Notes under the pieces: model-generated
The model's database searches: none
What the model was told of the DNA's origin: nothing
Seen by the model: the letters and a program-made list of their open reading frames with translations, nothing else
Shown here: one piece after another, positions 1 to 27,757 of the stretch
How the letters are laid out: the number at the start of each line of letters is the position of its first letter
How positions within the stretch are numbered: position 1 is the first letter of the stretch
Assembly (NCBI GenBank): GCA_949775045.1
Contig: OX459105.1
Span: 6,369,069 to 6,433,068, forward strand
From: Metridium senile
Taxonomy: Eukaryota > Cnidaria > Anthozoa > Actiniaria > Metridiidae
Direction of reading: 5' to 3'
DNA: 64,000 nucleotides
Translations under genes and position numbers: made by a program

Positions 1-385
1 CGGCTTCAACATTTGCCTCAACATTCGTTCGATTTTGTTGAACGCTGTAGAATAGTTGTTGAACAATGTTGAACGTTGTTGAAGGTAGGGAGATAAACGG
101 TTTCAACATTTACTTCAACATCTGTTCGATTTTGTTGAATGGCAATGTTGAAACCATTTGAAACATTTGAAACATTGTTTAAGTGTGTTATGTATTTGAA
201 AGACCACTAAATGCGCATTGGTGTACTCAACAATGCTGTACGGAGCAGGGCAAACGACTTCAGCTCCGTTTCAACATTCAAAGAACAAAAGAAATGTTGA
301 ATGGATGTTGAAGCAAAGTTTAAACGGCTTCAACATTGCCATTCTACAAAATCGAACGAATGTTGAAGCCGTTTCCCCGGTTCTT
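1..385. mobile_element. CAACAT-type inverted-repeat element, left end cut by window
   Basis: Blocks of TTCAACATTTGCTTCAACAT and CGATTTTGTTGAA occur in both orientations about a non-repeat centre. The outer end GAAGCCGTTTCCCCGG resembles the ends of the element at 19607-21522. Confidence 0.7.
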
Positions 386-403
386 ACATGTGAAAATTCT
401 ATC

Positions 404-551
404 AGAGCAGATTTCGTATAACTGTAAAAGGTTTAGTGCGGTGTGCGTGCCTTGTCTTGACCGTAGTGTTTCTAAAAGTTTGATGTGCCTTGCCGTGCCG
501 ATTGATCGCGTTTGTGCCATGAGCTTTTCATACTCATACGAAATCTGCTCT
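404..551. mobile_element. MITE, TIR AGAGCAGATTTCGTAT
   Basis: Terminal inverted repeats AGCAGATTTCGTAT / ATACGAAATCTGCT enclose about 120 bp. A diverged copy with the same interior order lies at 59114-59266. Confidence 0.7.
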
Positions 552-616
552 ATAAGGTTTCAGCCACGCCGCTGATAAGTAACGAACAAGACAAGCCAGT
601 AGGAGAGGGTTCTTAC

Positions 617-16510
<15,894 letters not shown>

Positions 16511-16516
<6 letters not shown>

Positions 16517-16560
16517 TTTGTTCCTGACGCTTCAAAGCGAAGCATTACGTGACGTCACGC
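16511..16560 (-). promoter_or_regulatory. ANKRD13C core promoter: CRE palindrome and YY1-like start context
   Basis: A perfect CRE palindrome TGACGTCA lies at 16550-16557, 34 bases before the ATG. The initiator context AAAATGGCCGA overlaps the start codon and resembles a YY1 site, a common arrangement in TATA-less housekeeping promoters. No TATA box was seen. The promoter role is inferred. Confidence 0.55.
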
Positions 16561-16748
16561 TATGAATAAATGTATATTTTGGGAGGGGAGGGGATGAGGA
16601 TAACACAGGAAACCCAATCGAAATATCTCGTTGACACTATAGGCGAGAAAATGTTTGATCTTTCTGTGTATCAAGTATGAAATGGTGCACGTACGTGCGT
16701 TTTGGTGATTTGCAATTTTTTATTTAGCGTCGTATACTTTTAAGATCA

Positions 16749-16764
16749 CCCCCCCCCCCCCCCC
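16749..16764 (+). repeat. Poly-C run (16 bases)
   Basis: Sixteen C in a row followed by poly-A-rich sequence, upstream of ANKRD13C. Confidence 0.95.
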
Positions 16765-16897
16765 GAAAAAAATAAAATAAATCAATAAAAAAATATAAAT
16801 CATATAAACAGCTCCTTACCCTCGATTTTTTGTAAAAAAAAAAAAAAATTCACACATTTTAAGCGAAGGAAAACGTTTTTAGTTCCGTCTGAAGATG

Positions 16898-17141
16898 ACC
16901 GTGATGGTCGAAAGCTAATTATAAGGAAGTTTTTGAAATTAAATGCTTGGGTTGATGAGTCAATTTGTGTTAAAAATAGAAAACACATTTGAATTGCCTG
17001 TGCAAATGCGCCTTTTGGCAAATGGTCGAAAGCTAATTATAAGGAAGTTTTTGAAATTAAATGCCTGGGTTGATGAGTCAATTTGTGTTAAAAATAGAAA
17101 ACACATTTGAATTGCCTGTGCAAATGCGCCTTTTGGCAAAT
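16898..17141. repeat. Two-copy tandem repeat (about 122 bp)
   Basis: GGTCGAAAGCTAATTATAAG...CAAATGCGCCTTTTGGCAAA occurs twice in direct succession, almost identical. The preceding CTGAAGATGACCGTGATGGT resembles the 3' tail of Penelope-like elements; a similar tail is near 2790. Confidence 0.85.
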
Positions 17142-17468
17142 AGTGCACCGGTACCGTTGCTAGATAACACGAAACTGAAATATTCTTCTCAGGCTCGATA
17201 AACATCGGTGAATACTAACCTCAACTTTGTCTCGGTTATTATTCGTCATTATGATACTGTATTATAAATATTTTTGTGCATATTAATGATACATTGTTTG
17301 AAATATGACAAAAAAGAACAACCATCCCTTAAAATTGTACATTCCATTATACTTTTAAATAGACGTCTTTGAAGTACGAAGAAAATTTATCAACCAGTTT
17401 CTTGCAATTATACTTTCACAACCAATTCCTTACAAATCACCTTTTCACGGCTCTCGTCCACAACCCCA

Positions 17469-17595
17469 GCCTCGATAGCGTGTAATATATTATTTGCAAT
17501 TGGACACATGATCAAACGATTAAAGCTAATTGAAACACTTCAAAATTCCACGGGCTGTAGTTAAATTGTAAAGAAATATTACACGCTATCGAGGC
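17469..17595. mobile_element. MITE, TIR AGCCTCGATAGCGTGTAATA, copy 1
   Basis: AGCCTCGATAGCGTGTAATA mirrored by TATTACACGCTATCGAGGCT. Interior shared with 58921-59067. Confidence 0.85.
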
Positions 17596-17601
17596 TAAGA
17601 C

Positions 17602-17820
17602 CCCGTCTACACGGATCCGGATACTTTTGAAACCGCATATTTTTTGATGCGAATCGGCCTATCGTCCACACGAATCCAGTGAATCCGGTCACCGAAACCG
17701 CATACTTTTGAAACCGCTCTCCAGAGTGGATACTTTTGAATCCTCCGGATACGCGGATTCGTGTGGACGCAAATATTTCTGTGCGGTTTCAGCCGGATCG
17801 GATTCGTGTAGACGAGGCCT
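17602..17820. mobile_element. MITE, TIR CCCCGTCTACACGGATCCGG
   Basis: Ends CCCCGTCTACACGGATCCGG and CGGATTCGTGTAGACGAGGC are inverted. The interior has repeated ACTTTTGAAACCGC and CGGATTCGTGTGGACG words. Confidence 0.75.
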
Positions 17821-17936
17821 GACATTGTTCGATTCGAATCGTGAAAAGCTCTATTCCCCGTCTTTGATTACTTATGTGCTTCTAAGTTGAGTTAGTAAAA
17901 TAAGATAGTAAGATAGGTGCATGTTGTTGGGTAATT

Positions 17937-20900
17937 TTATGGAGCTGGACATCCATACAATTCCATTCTCATGCATGGATGGACATTGAACTCTTGTACA
18001 ATCAGACGAATGTATCGAGCCTTGATGGGTAGTACTTCATCAATTGTGTTGGTCACAATGGCTTCACCAATGCCTGTATTTCCAGGTAACAACTGAAAAA
18101 AAAAAGAATTCCAGGTAAAAATCGGTTATTCTTAAATTTTACTAATGAAATAAAAGAGATTATTTCACTGAATTTTTTATATGAAACTGGATCTATACTC
18201 AGTTTATTGTCCACCTATTTCAAAAAGGGTTGACGGACAATGACGGAGTGAACCGGAGTGAAATTATGGTTACGCATTTACAACATATCCTAATGTTTTA
18301 TTAGATTGCTAAGCACAGTTTTATCAATTTTACGCTCTTCTTTGCTATGTGTGTCTGCCGCTATGCAGTGGATTCGTTTGCTGCCATCAAAGATGCATAA
18401 GAAACAACATCAAAGAACCACAGTTCCTCTCGGTCGCGATGTAAGCGCCGTTCGCAATTTTCCGTTCACTGCGTCAAACCTTTTTGAAGTTAGTGTATGA
18501 GAATAAACGTAGCGTCAACATGCAGTAACTGAACAAAAATTGAACAAAAAATCAAAACACTATGGATGCAAACTGAATCAGTACGTTACCACCGTTCATG
18601 ACCAATCTCATTACTCCATTGGAAAACAAAAGTAGCTATGGATCGATTCGAAAACACCATTCTTTACGGACATTTTGATGTGTAATACATGGCTATGCGT
18701 GGAAAAAACAACACGTACTTTTCAAGATTTCTGATTGTTATCGCTGTAATCTCTCGGTCATTCTCTTACAAGACTGTCATTCATTTATAAGTCGTCTGAG
18801 TATATATAATCATATTGTGCTGTTAAAGGCTTCTTTGGATTTTTAAAAGCGGGTTTCTACTTGGAAAGATCAAATTTTCAAAGCTATGTTTTCCGCCGGA
18901 TGAGTAGTTTTGTTTTCAGTGAGTACTATAGTGTTTCACCTTTTACACCGTTTGGAAATGTTTTGTACAGTCCACCGACACTCTGAAGCCTGCAAAGGAT
19001 GTCGGTATTCTCTTCTCTCTCGATTTATTCATATAGGATATTTTTGCTTGTGTGTGTTTGTGTTATACGACCAGCAACTAGCTGTTGCAGTAGTAGATGA
19101 TGAAACAAATATTTATTGAAAAACGAGTAAAAAACAATGATATATGTTCATGTTACCGACATCCTTTGCAGGCTTCAGAGTGTAGACTGTATACCTTAGG
19201 CTACGCCAACGATTTTTAAAATAGGTGTATACCTTTCCGCACTCGCTTCCGTATTCATTCCAAGTCTTCCCGTCATCACTGTAAGACAAACTGTACTTGG
19301 TCACCCAGTGTTTGGCTCCACTTAGTGCGTGTCTTCCCTGTGTGGCTAGTAACGATAGTATTTCTGCCAAGATTGACCTCGATATATTCACCAGCCTTTA
19401 CGTTCTTTGCACACCATGAACCATAAGACTTAAGACGCACAAAAGTAGGGGAGACGAGGGAATTATAGGTTGAAGATGCTGTAACCTGTGAGTCTGCAAT
19501 TCGCTTATCTTCCATCCCAAGAGGTTGTTGGCAATCTGAAACTAATACAAAATGTAGTTTAATACATTTATTACACTGTTGGTATAACTGTTGAGCCTTC
19601 AATATAAAGGGCCCGGGCAAAAGGCTTCGACATTTGCTTTAACATACGTCCGATTTTGTTGAACGCTGTAGAATGGTTGTCAAAGACGTTGAACGTAGGT
19701 GGGCAAACGGTTTTAACATTTACTTTAACATTCGTTCGATTTGGTTGAATGGCAATGTTGAAGCCGTTGGCCCACCCTTCCAACATTGTTGAAACGTAGG
19801 TGTTGAATCGATGTTGAATTGATGTTGAAAGAGTTTATACGCGTTTTAAACTTTGCTTCAACATCCATTCGACATTTGTTTAATTCTGTGAATGTTGAAT
19901 CGGAGTTGAAGTCGTTTGTACTTTTCCGTTCCCAGGCGATGTACTCGGGGGGTAAAATGACGGGGGGGGGGGGGGGGGGGGGGGGGGAGGGTCGAAGGTT
20001 CTTCATACTGAAACCCCGAAATAATCAGCTTTTAATCTCGTGAAAATGTTTGCTAGAGTTAAAATAGCTGCTGAAATTTTACAACCAAAAAAATACATTG
20101 CATGCAAATTTCGAGCCCCCAAAAATACGCGCCTGAAAAAAAGATTAAAACGAACAATTTTCTCAGTACACAGATCGAAACAACAATCGAACTTGGAGAT
20201 GTGAAAACCCCCCAAAATACGGTTTTCTTTTTAAGACCTAAAAAAATACATGACAGGACCCAAAAAAATACCCAGAAGGAAAATTGTCAACCCCCAAAGA
20301 TACGTCGGACCTCCCCGTCATTTTATCCCCCGAGAACATCGCCAGCATGTTTGCTAGAGTTAAAATAGCTGCTGAAATTTTACAACCAAAAAAATACATT
20401 GCATGCAAATTTCGAGCCCCCAAAAATACGCGCCTGAAAAAAAGATTAAAACGAACAATTTTCTCAGTACACAGATCGAAACAACAATCGAACTTGGAGA
20501 TGTGAAAACCCCCCAAAATACGGTTTTCTTTTTAAGACCTAAAAAAATACATGACAGGACCCAAAAAAATACCCAGAAGGAAAATTGTCAACCCCCAAAG
20601 ATACGTCGGACCTCCCCGTCATTTTATCCCCCGAGAACATCGCCAGCATGTTTGCTAGAGTTAAAATAGCTGCTGAAATTTTACAACCAAAAAAATACAT
20701 TGCATGCAAATTTCGAGCCCCCAAAAATACGCGCCTGAAAAAAAGATTAAAACGAACAATTTTCTCAGTACACAGATCGAAACAACAATCGAACTTGGAG
20801 ATGTGAAAACCCCCCAAAATACGGTTTTCTTTTTAAGACCTAAAAAAATACATGACAGGACCCAAAAAAATACCCAGAAGGAAAATTGTCAACCCCCAAA

Positions 20901-23900
20901 GATACGTCGGACCTCCCCGTCATTTTATCCCCCGAGAACATCGCCAGCATGTTTGCTAGAGTTAAAATAGCTGCTGAAATTTTACAACCAAGAAAATACA
21001 TTGCATGCAAATTTCGAGCCCCCAAAAATACGCGCCTGAAAAAAAAGATTAAAACGAACAATTTTCTCAGTACACAGATCGAAACAACAATCGAACTTGG
21101 AGATGTGAAAACCCCCCAAAATACGGTTTTCTTTTTAAGACCTAAAAAAATACATGACAGGACCCAAAAAAAATACCCAGAAGGAAAATTGTCAACCCCC
21201 AAAGATACGTCGGACCTCCCCGTCATTTTATCCCCCGAGAACATCGCCAGCATGGGCTCCGTTCAACATTGTTGACTTCACCATGAATGCGCATCAAGTT
21301 TAGTGGTCTTTGAAATACGTAACACGTTTCAACAATGTTCACTTGAAAGGGAATGGCAAAGAGTTTCAACATTACCATTCAACAAAATCGAACAGATGTT
21401 GAAGTAAATGTTGAAACCGTTTGCCCACCTACGTTCAACATCGTTCGACAACCATTCTACAGCGTTCAACAAAATCAAACGAATGTTGAAGCAAATGTCG
21501 AAGCCGTTTTCCCGGGCCTTAAGGATTATCTATTATAAAGAGAACCCCAGGAGTACAATATCGTCGTTTCTTGGTATAGTATCTTTTAGGGTAACGAAAA
21601 GGTAAAGCCAATGTGTCAGTGTGTGGAATCTCTTAAGGGGTTATACCCCGTCCATGTCAAGCCCTTTTTAAAGGAATTCCGGTATCTTTAATACAGGCAT
21701 ACGCGATATTTATATCCATGAAAGTAAGTATGTAAGTACGTCATTGCATTCATTTCAGTAAGTGCAGTGTTGAGAGCGTGCTTTTAAGCTTTTCTTCCAT
21801 ATATCCTGGAAAAATATACGAAACCTTACAACTATTCAGATATGCATTATAAGTATTTTCACTTAATTATTACTATATATATATACTAAATAAAACCCCG
21901 TTTGTACTGTCTAGCTAGCGGAGGCGCGCCCCTTTCACTCACCATTTATTGGTGCGGTCTCGCATTTTCGTTTTTCCAGGCCTATCCCTGTACAATTGGC
22001 ACCGTTATTCTGAGGCTCAGGATTTGTACAATTTCTCTTGCGAGCTGGTAGACAACCAGGTGTGCAATTGGACCAAGAACTCCATTGTGTCCATCCTCCA
22101 TCTAATAAAAACACACAAACAAACAACCATCTTAGAAACATACACCGACACAAGCAACTATCTTAAAACCACACACAAGCAATTACAACCATCTTAGAAA
22201 AACACATAAGCAACCATCTAAAAAGAAACACACAAGCAACCATCTTAATTAAAATACACACAAGCAGCCATCTTAAAAACACACAAGCAACCATCTTAAA
22301 AACACACAAACAAACAAGCTACCATCTTAAAAAGCACAAGCAACCAACTTAAAAATACACGCAAGCAACGATCTTAACTCTTTGCCTACGGAGACTATTA
22401 TTGGATTTTTGACTGTTTTTAATGCGAAAAGTAAAAAAATCGATTTCAATTCCAAATAAGGTGTTGTCAGAGAAACTGTTGCTGTTTCGAATTACCGATG
22501 GCTCAAGGGTTCTAGGAACGCCTTGCGGATTTTAGCTCGTCAGATTCCGAGTGAACACTTCGACCCTGAATTGAGCTAAAATCCAGTTTCTAAGTGCTTT
22601 TTCAGTTATTTGCTACTACAAGAGCCCCTAGTCATGCATCATTAAGTTTTTCTAGGTGGTGGAGACGCTCTTTTGGACGAATTCGAAGGTGGAAGACGAT
22701 TTTACAAAGAAAATAGCGCCAGCAGCTATGTCTATTGACAATGGCGTCGTTGAAGTAAAAATCGCTTTCCTGGTCGTCTTGTAGTAGATACCAGAACCAA
22801 CCAAGGCAATTTTGGTGATTTTCATCTTATAAAGATGGCAATCGGTGCAATTTTTGTCCGGTTGGAGCGGGTGACTGGGCACTTATAAAAAATCTATAAA
22901 GAATTGTGGTCTGGGCCATGTGCTGTCGAACATTTGCATAATTACCCACAATGCTTTTCGTTATTAAATGGAGAAACGCGTTTTGGCGTTAGTAGGCTAA
23001 AAGAAAAGGCTGTTGTGCGGCTCGTGGAAGATGTTAGATCATAAAAAATTAAGAAATCAAAAGAGCTGGGGCTAATGTGTTCTGTGAATGCCGAATTTTG
23101 CTTTTTAAATGATATTATTGGTATAAAAATCAGAGGTGAAAACTGACGTTTATCGAGGTTGTTCTATGGCGCAAAAACGCACATTTTAACGTTCACCTTA
23201 ACACAAAGGACTCTGTAGCTTATAAATACGGATCTCAGTCGATCAATTTAAGTGTCTGATGTTGTGGAACTTACAAGGCAACACAGTTAACTATATATTA
23301 GAGCCATGACTTTCAAAGCGAGAAAGCTACAATTTTTGAAGTCACCAGTCCTGAGGGACTGGTTTTTAAAGGCGCAGTAGGGAAAGAGTTAAACAAATAA
23401 AAGGAACCATTTAAAAAAAAAACACACACACACACACACAAGCAACCATCTTAAAACCGCACACAAGCAATTACAACCATCTTAGAAAAACACATAAGCA
23501 ACCATCTGAAAAGAAACACACAAGCAACCATCTTAAAAATACACACAAGCAGCCATCTTAAAAACACACAAGCAACCATCTTAAAAACACACAAACAAAC
23601 AAGCTACCATCTTAAAAAGCATAAGCAACCATCTTAAAAATACACGCAAGCAACGATCTTAAAAAAACAAAAGGAACCATCTTAAAAAAAACCACAATCA
23701 ACCATCTTAAAAACACACAAACAAACAGCAACCATCTCAAAAAGCAACACAAGGAACCAACTTTAAAAAAACACACACACACTCACAAGCAACAGTCTCA
23801 AAAAACACACAAGCAACCATCTTAAAAAACACACAAGCAACCATTTTAAAAACACACGCAAGCAACTATCTTAAAAAACACACAAGCAACCAACTTAAAA

Positions 23901-24968
23901 ACACACACAAGCAACTATCTATTAAAACACACAAGCAAGCAGCGATTTTATACACACAATGCAAGCAAGACTAATGATATGCTTGGAGAATGTACATGAT
24001 TGAACATAAAGCATTTACCATCACAGTTGAACGTGTCCCACACAAAGTCAGGTGTACAGAGTCTTTCTGCTGGACAAGGATTCGATGAACACGGATTCTG
24101 AACACAAAATAATGAAGAAGAGTAAGAATAGAATACCACAAAAAGCAATGACAAAACATAATTCTACAGTCAAACATATCTAAGTTACTCGAAATTGTCT
24201 CATTTGTTTTGAAATTTGAATAAATATAATTAATTAACGAATCATGTAAGCTTCGAAACGGAATCAAATCAAAACGTTAACATTACTTTATTACAAAATA
24301 TTTTTTTGAACAACAGAAGTATTAATTTGCTAAACCTATATTGTTATGAATTGTTTCGAAAGCATTTCTTTTTGTTTTAGCATTATCAGTTACTGATCGA
24401 ATAGAGATTTTGGGACCATTAGCCGTTGAAGGTTCAAGTCTTGTATTTTCAAATGTACAAGTTTCGCCGTTCGTTTATGCAAATTTCAAAATATTATTGG
24501 GGCCATTATCCGTGAAAGTTCAAGTCTGCATTTTCATATGTACAAGTTTCGATTCGTTTATGCAAATTTCAAAACATGTGTCAATTTAAATTTGCAAAAA
24601 TTAATTGGATCTTCTAATCTAGATAGGAACGTATCAGCTGGGACTGGTTTAACTGTAAAGTAAAAATATATTTTTGAAATACTACGTTCAAACTCAAAAG
24701 CTAACCTGAATTGGACAATATTCAAAGCCTGCTTTAGAAACCAAGAAACCGGGGCGTGTCCAGTGATCTGCGGCACTTAACTCACACGTTCTGCTATGAC
24801 CATCTACTGGACCCAAGTTGTACGACACACATTGGTCTTCATGAAAGCAATTGTTTTGGCATGTTTGTAATCCGGGAACCATGATTCTAGAGGTCTTAAT
24901 CACGTGATCAGTCAAGGTTTTGTTTTGGATGCATTCGAGATAAGCCAAGTCTTTACAGCCATCTTTAC
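17937..24968 (-). CDS. Apple/PAN - EGF - TSP1 - F5/8C (discoidin) extracellular protein, 3' five exons, frameshift in F5/8C
   Basis: Exons in transcript order: 24968-24706 (apple/PAN, six or more Cys, ends EYCPIQ), 24097-24019 (EGF-like, NPCSSNPCPAERLCTP), 22101-21943 (TSP1, GGWTQWSSWSNCTPGC), 19535-19233 (first part of F5/8C, begins DCQQPLGMEDKRIADSQ), 18092-17937 (rest of F5/8C, ending MELYGCPAP then TAA). Splice sites are GT-AG and phases agree, except inside 19535-19233: that exon is 303 nt where its flanking phases require 302 or 305. The reading frame shifts near 19345-19350, between GRNTIVT and ATQGRHALSGAKHW. Such domain sets occur in secreted matrix, adhesion and coral skeletal-matrix proteins. 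The exon(s) with the signal peptide were not found upstream to 28.8 kb. The EGF exon has only four of six cysteines, so one exon may be missed. The gene is either a recent pseudogene or the assembly has a base error. Confidence 0.85.
18967..19188. repeat. Inverted repeat pair (about 35 bp arms)
   Basis: GACACTCTGAAGCCTGCAAA with GGATGTCGGTA at 18976-19007 is complementary to TACCGACATCCTTTGCAGGC with TTCAGAGTGT at 19153-19184. Lies in the F5/8C intron. Confidence 0.75.
19607..21522. mobile_element. 1.9-kb inverted-repeat element containing a 301-bp tandem array
   Basis: Left arm GGGCCCGGGCAAAAGGCTTC...GCAAACGG and right arm CCGTTTGCCCACCTACGTTC...CCCGGGCC are inverted copies about 110-300 bp long, made of TTCAACATTTG and CGATTTTGTTGAA words. 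The element sits in the intron between the TSP1 and F5/8C exons. No transposase ORF. Confidence 0.85.
20046..21252 (+). repeat. 301-bp tandem repeat, four copies
   Basis: Units begin ATGTTTGCTAGAGTTAAAAT at 20046, 20347, 20648 and 20949. The first three are virtually identical; the fourth has one substitution and two 1-base insertions. The repeated 73-92 aa ORFs are by-products. An inverted scrap of the unit end plus a 26-G run (19962-19987) lies just left of the array. Confidence 0.97.
22104..22377 (+). repeat. ACACACAAGCAACCATCTTAAAA minisatellite, left block
   Basis: Irregular units of about 18-24 bp. The block is a duplicate of about 23440-23660. Confidence 0.9.
22378..23388. mobile_element. 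1011-bp TTAA-flanked element, TIR CTCTTTSCCTAC
   Basis: TTAA at 22374-22377 and 23389-23392 frame CTCTTTGCCTAC...GTAGGGAAAGAG. The sister array copy near 23655 (GATCTTAAAAAAACAAAAGG) shows the empty site with one TTAA. No transposase; only short ORFs. piggyBac-type target, probably non-autonomous. Confidence 0.85.
23400..23960 (+). repeat. ACACACAAGCAACCATCTTAAAA minisatellite, right block
   Basis: Continuation of the array after the insertion, including the duplicate of the left block. Confidence 0.9.
24190..24657. mobile_element. Diverged MITE related to 34200-34639
   Basis: Shares GATAGGAACG...GGTTTAACTGTAAAG, TTATGCAAATTTCAAAAC and GAATCATGTAAGCTTCGAAA with the element in peptide unit A. 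The left end is degraded. Confidence 0.6.
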
Positions 24969-25254
24969 CTGTTAAGATTAGAAAACGCTAGGGTTGAAAA
25001 GGTGATTTGGAATAATTATGAGAGAAATTAAGATATATCATTTTCCTATTTTCGTTTTTGTGTTCTCTACTTAGTTATGTTGTCAGGCATTTAAAACTTC
25101 ATAAATAACCGTAAATAAACTGAATTGTGGTTATTCAAATGAAGGAGTGAAAATGAATCGACTGTTTTTCAGTTATGTTGTTGCTCGATTGGTTATAGCG
25201 TTGGTTTCTCAATCGAGTGGTGTACTAGCTGAGACGCTTATTAAAACGCCCTTA

Positions 25255-25400
25255 AAGTCTTTCAACATCAATTCAACAATTCACGTTTAAATATAATGTT
25301 GAAAGGGAGTGAGTCAAACGGCTTCAACATTGCTATTCAAAACATCGAACGAATCAAATAAAGCCGCAAATGTTGAAGCTGTTTGAACGGGGCTTAACCA
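25255..25400. mobile_element. CAACAT-type element, partial
   Basis: CAACATCAATTCAACAATTC and AACGGCTTCAACATTGCTAT...GTTTGAACGGGGC follow the family pattern but the ends are eroded. Confidence 0.55.
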
Positions 25401-27009
25401 GTTTGGTTTCTATAAAATAACATTATGTTGTTGCAGTTGTTGATTTATTTATAATAACTAGCAGTGAGAGAAACGAGCTGGAAAAAAGCTCTACTGACTC
25501 TACTCTCCTCGTTTTAAAAATCCTATATCAATAAAGTGTATTTAGCTATTTATTTATTTATTTGTTAGCAATTGTAAAGTTCGAAGTAAATTGTTCCATT
25601 AATTTAGTATTAGTATTTAGTATGTTATATAGTATTTAGTAAGAAATACTTTCCTTGCATGAACAGCTGCTCGGTCGCCGTATTTGCAGTGTATTGACAA
25701 CTACAAGTTTCTTGAATTGATTATCATTGAATTATCATCGATGATCGATCGAGGACGAGTTAGAATTTGGAAACGCCGAGGTAATGACGAAACATACTTT
25801 TAAGCAAAAAATATATTTTGACTGATCAATACTTCCCTTGCATAAACAGCTGCTCGGATGTTTTTTTGCAGTGTATTGACAACTAAAAAAATATTCATTT
25901 TCTTGAATTTATTAGCATTGAATTATTAGTCAGGGAGCATATGTCGTAAAATTAGTTTCCGTGGGAATTTTGTGCAGAAAGCAAGCCACTGGTCTAGTTG
26001 GCTTCAGATAGGTCTAAAGAACACAAAAAGTTTTGGTGGCACGTTTGTAACTTGCACCGAGCGGTTTTATGGGGTTATTAAAAAATGACCTATATAACCC
26101 AGCATGGAAACGTATCTATTATCAATAATCTACATTGTAAAATGCCTGCAATTAATAATCCCAAGACGGGTGTATTTTATTATAGCTGACTCAATAACAA
26201 ATATATTCAAAAATTCTAAACCTGTAGTAAGGTTCCTATTTAATTTTGTATCAATATCTTTAAGAGGCAATTGGAAAGCACAGTTGTCAAGAGGTCCCAA
26301 GTTAGATTTTTTAAAAGTAGCCTTGTATCCTTGTTTCAACTTCTTTCCTTTCCTTTCTTTTCCTTTCCTTCTATTTGTTATCATTGTAAATTATTCTTGA
26401 AAAACCTTTTATAGGAAGGTTAATAAAATGTATGTATGCATCCGTGCCAGCAGCTTTGATTAATTGAAACGAAGTGCGCGCGCGAGCCTGCGTTGCGTAC
26501 AGCGTCAAAGCATTTTAATGCATTACGTGATATGTTACTATTAAAAAAACGCGACATTGAACCACGAACACGAAACTCGTTGCATTCAGTATACTTCTGT
26601 GGTGCCAGCAAGTAATAACTTTATTTCAAAAAAGAATAAACAACAGGGAGTCGAACTCAAAACACAGGAAACCCGTATAAAGAGCAAAGAAAATTTTCCA
26701 AGTAAAATACATATAATAAAGCAGTAAACTTTCTAAAGAAAATACATATGATAACGCCGGGCTCCCTGTGCTTGCTATCGATTTATTAATAGCATATGTT
26801 GGTTGTACATGTTTGTGTTATGTAATCATAACAAGTTGTTGCAGTAGTAGATGTGACTTGTGGGATATTCCATGATATGCCACTCATAACCATTGTATGA
26901 CTAGTATGTAACTAATAGAGCGAAAACACTAAAACCGTCAAAACAAAATAGTTACTAAGGGATGACCATCAAAAATCAAATGGTCCGTCCCTAATTAAAA
27001 GCTTGTATT

Positions 27010-27166
27010 TAGAGTGATTTTCATGTGACCGTGAAAGGATAGGCAAACGTATAGTTAGTAGTAAACACTAAACCCATTGTTTTCTTTTGTTCTTTATCAA
27101 GTACCACAAACTAAATGGTCTATTTTCTTGCACGTACAGTTATCGGCCCTGATGAAAATCACTCTA
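27010..27166. mobile_element. MITE, TIR TAGAGTGATTTTCATG
   Basis: TAGAGTGATTTTCATGTGAC mirrored by TGATGAAAATCACTCTA. Confidence 0.7.
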
Positions 27167-27562
27167 TATAGTGACTATTTAATCAGTATCACTCAACCAG
27201 AAACATCAAATACAAAAGGAAATAAACAATACCTCATTACAACTTTACTTGTCTTTGATAGTGACTAATATCAACTAAATATAATAAGAACAATTACACT
27301 GTAGCAATTTGAATCTATTTCACAGATATAGCATTTTTATTATCCTTGGATATAGTGTTTGTGCTCTATCCAAACAGAACAAAATATGCTGGAAAACCCT
27401 GCAGACAAAGTTTTAATCAATTGACCTTTTGCTGCTTGAATTCATATCATCCATAATTCTTTTAGGGCTGGGTAAGCAACAAGCACCAAAACCTTCACCA
27501 ACCTTTTTGGAAAAAGCTGCATATTGACTAATATGTTTTCAATTCTAAACACTAAATTCTAC

Positions 27563-27757
27563 TAGAGTGGTTTTCATTAACCCGTGAAACACACTTAATA
27601 AGCACGCGTAATTTATGCTTTATTTCACTTTATTACACTTTCACTTTGTGTTTTATAATCATTTGTTCAATATATAGCTAGCATTATTACACAGTAATAC
27701 ACTTTATTACTCTTTCCCTATTACACTTTGTTTCACGGGTTAATGAAAACCACTCTA
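27563..27757. mobile_element. MITE, TIR TAGAGTGGTTTTCATTAACC
   Basis: TAGAGTGGTTTTCATTAACC with CGTGAAAC mirrored by GTTTCACG then GGTTAATGAAAACCACTCTA. The interior is rich in TTACACTTT. Confidence 0.85.

Noticed and set aside
20102..21275. Repeated 73-137 codon ORFs on both strands
   Set aside because: Identical copies arise from the 301-bp tandem repeat; no domain, and the fourth copy frameshifts freely.
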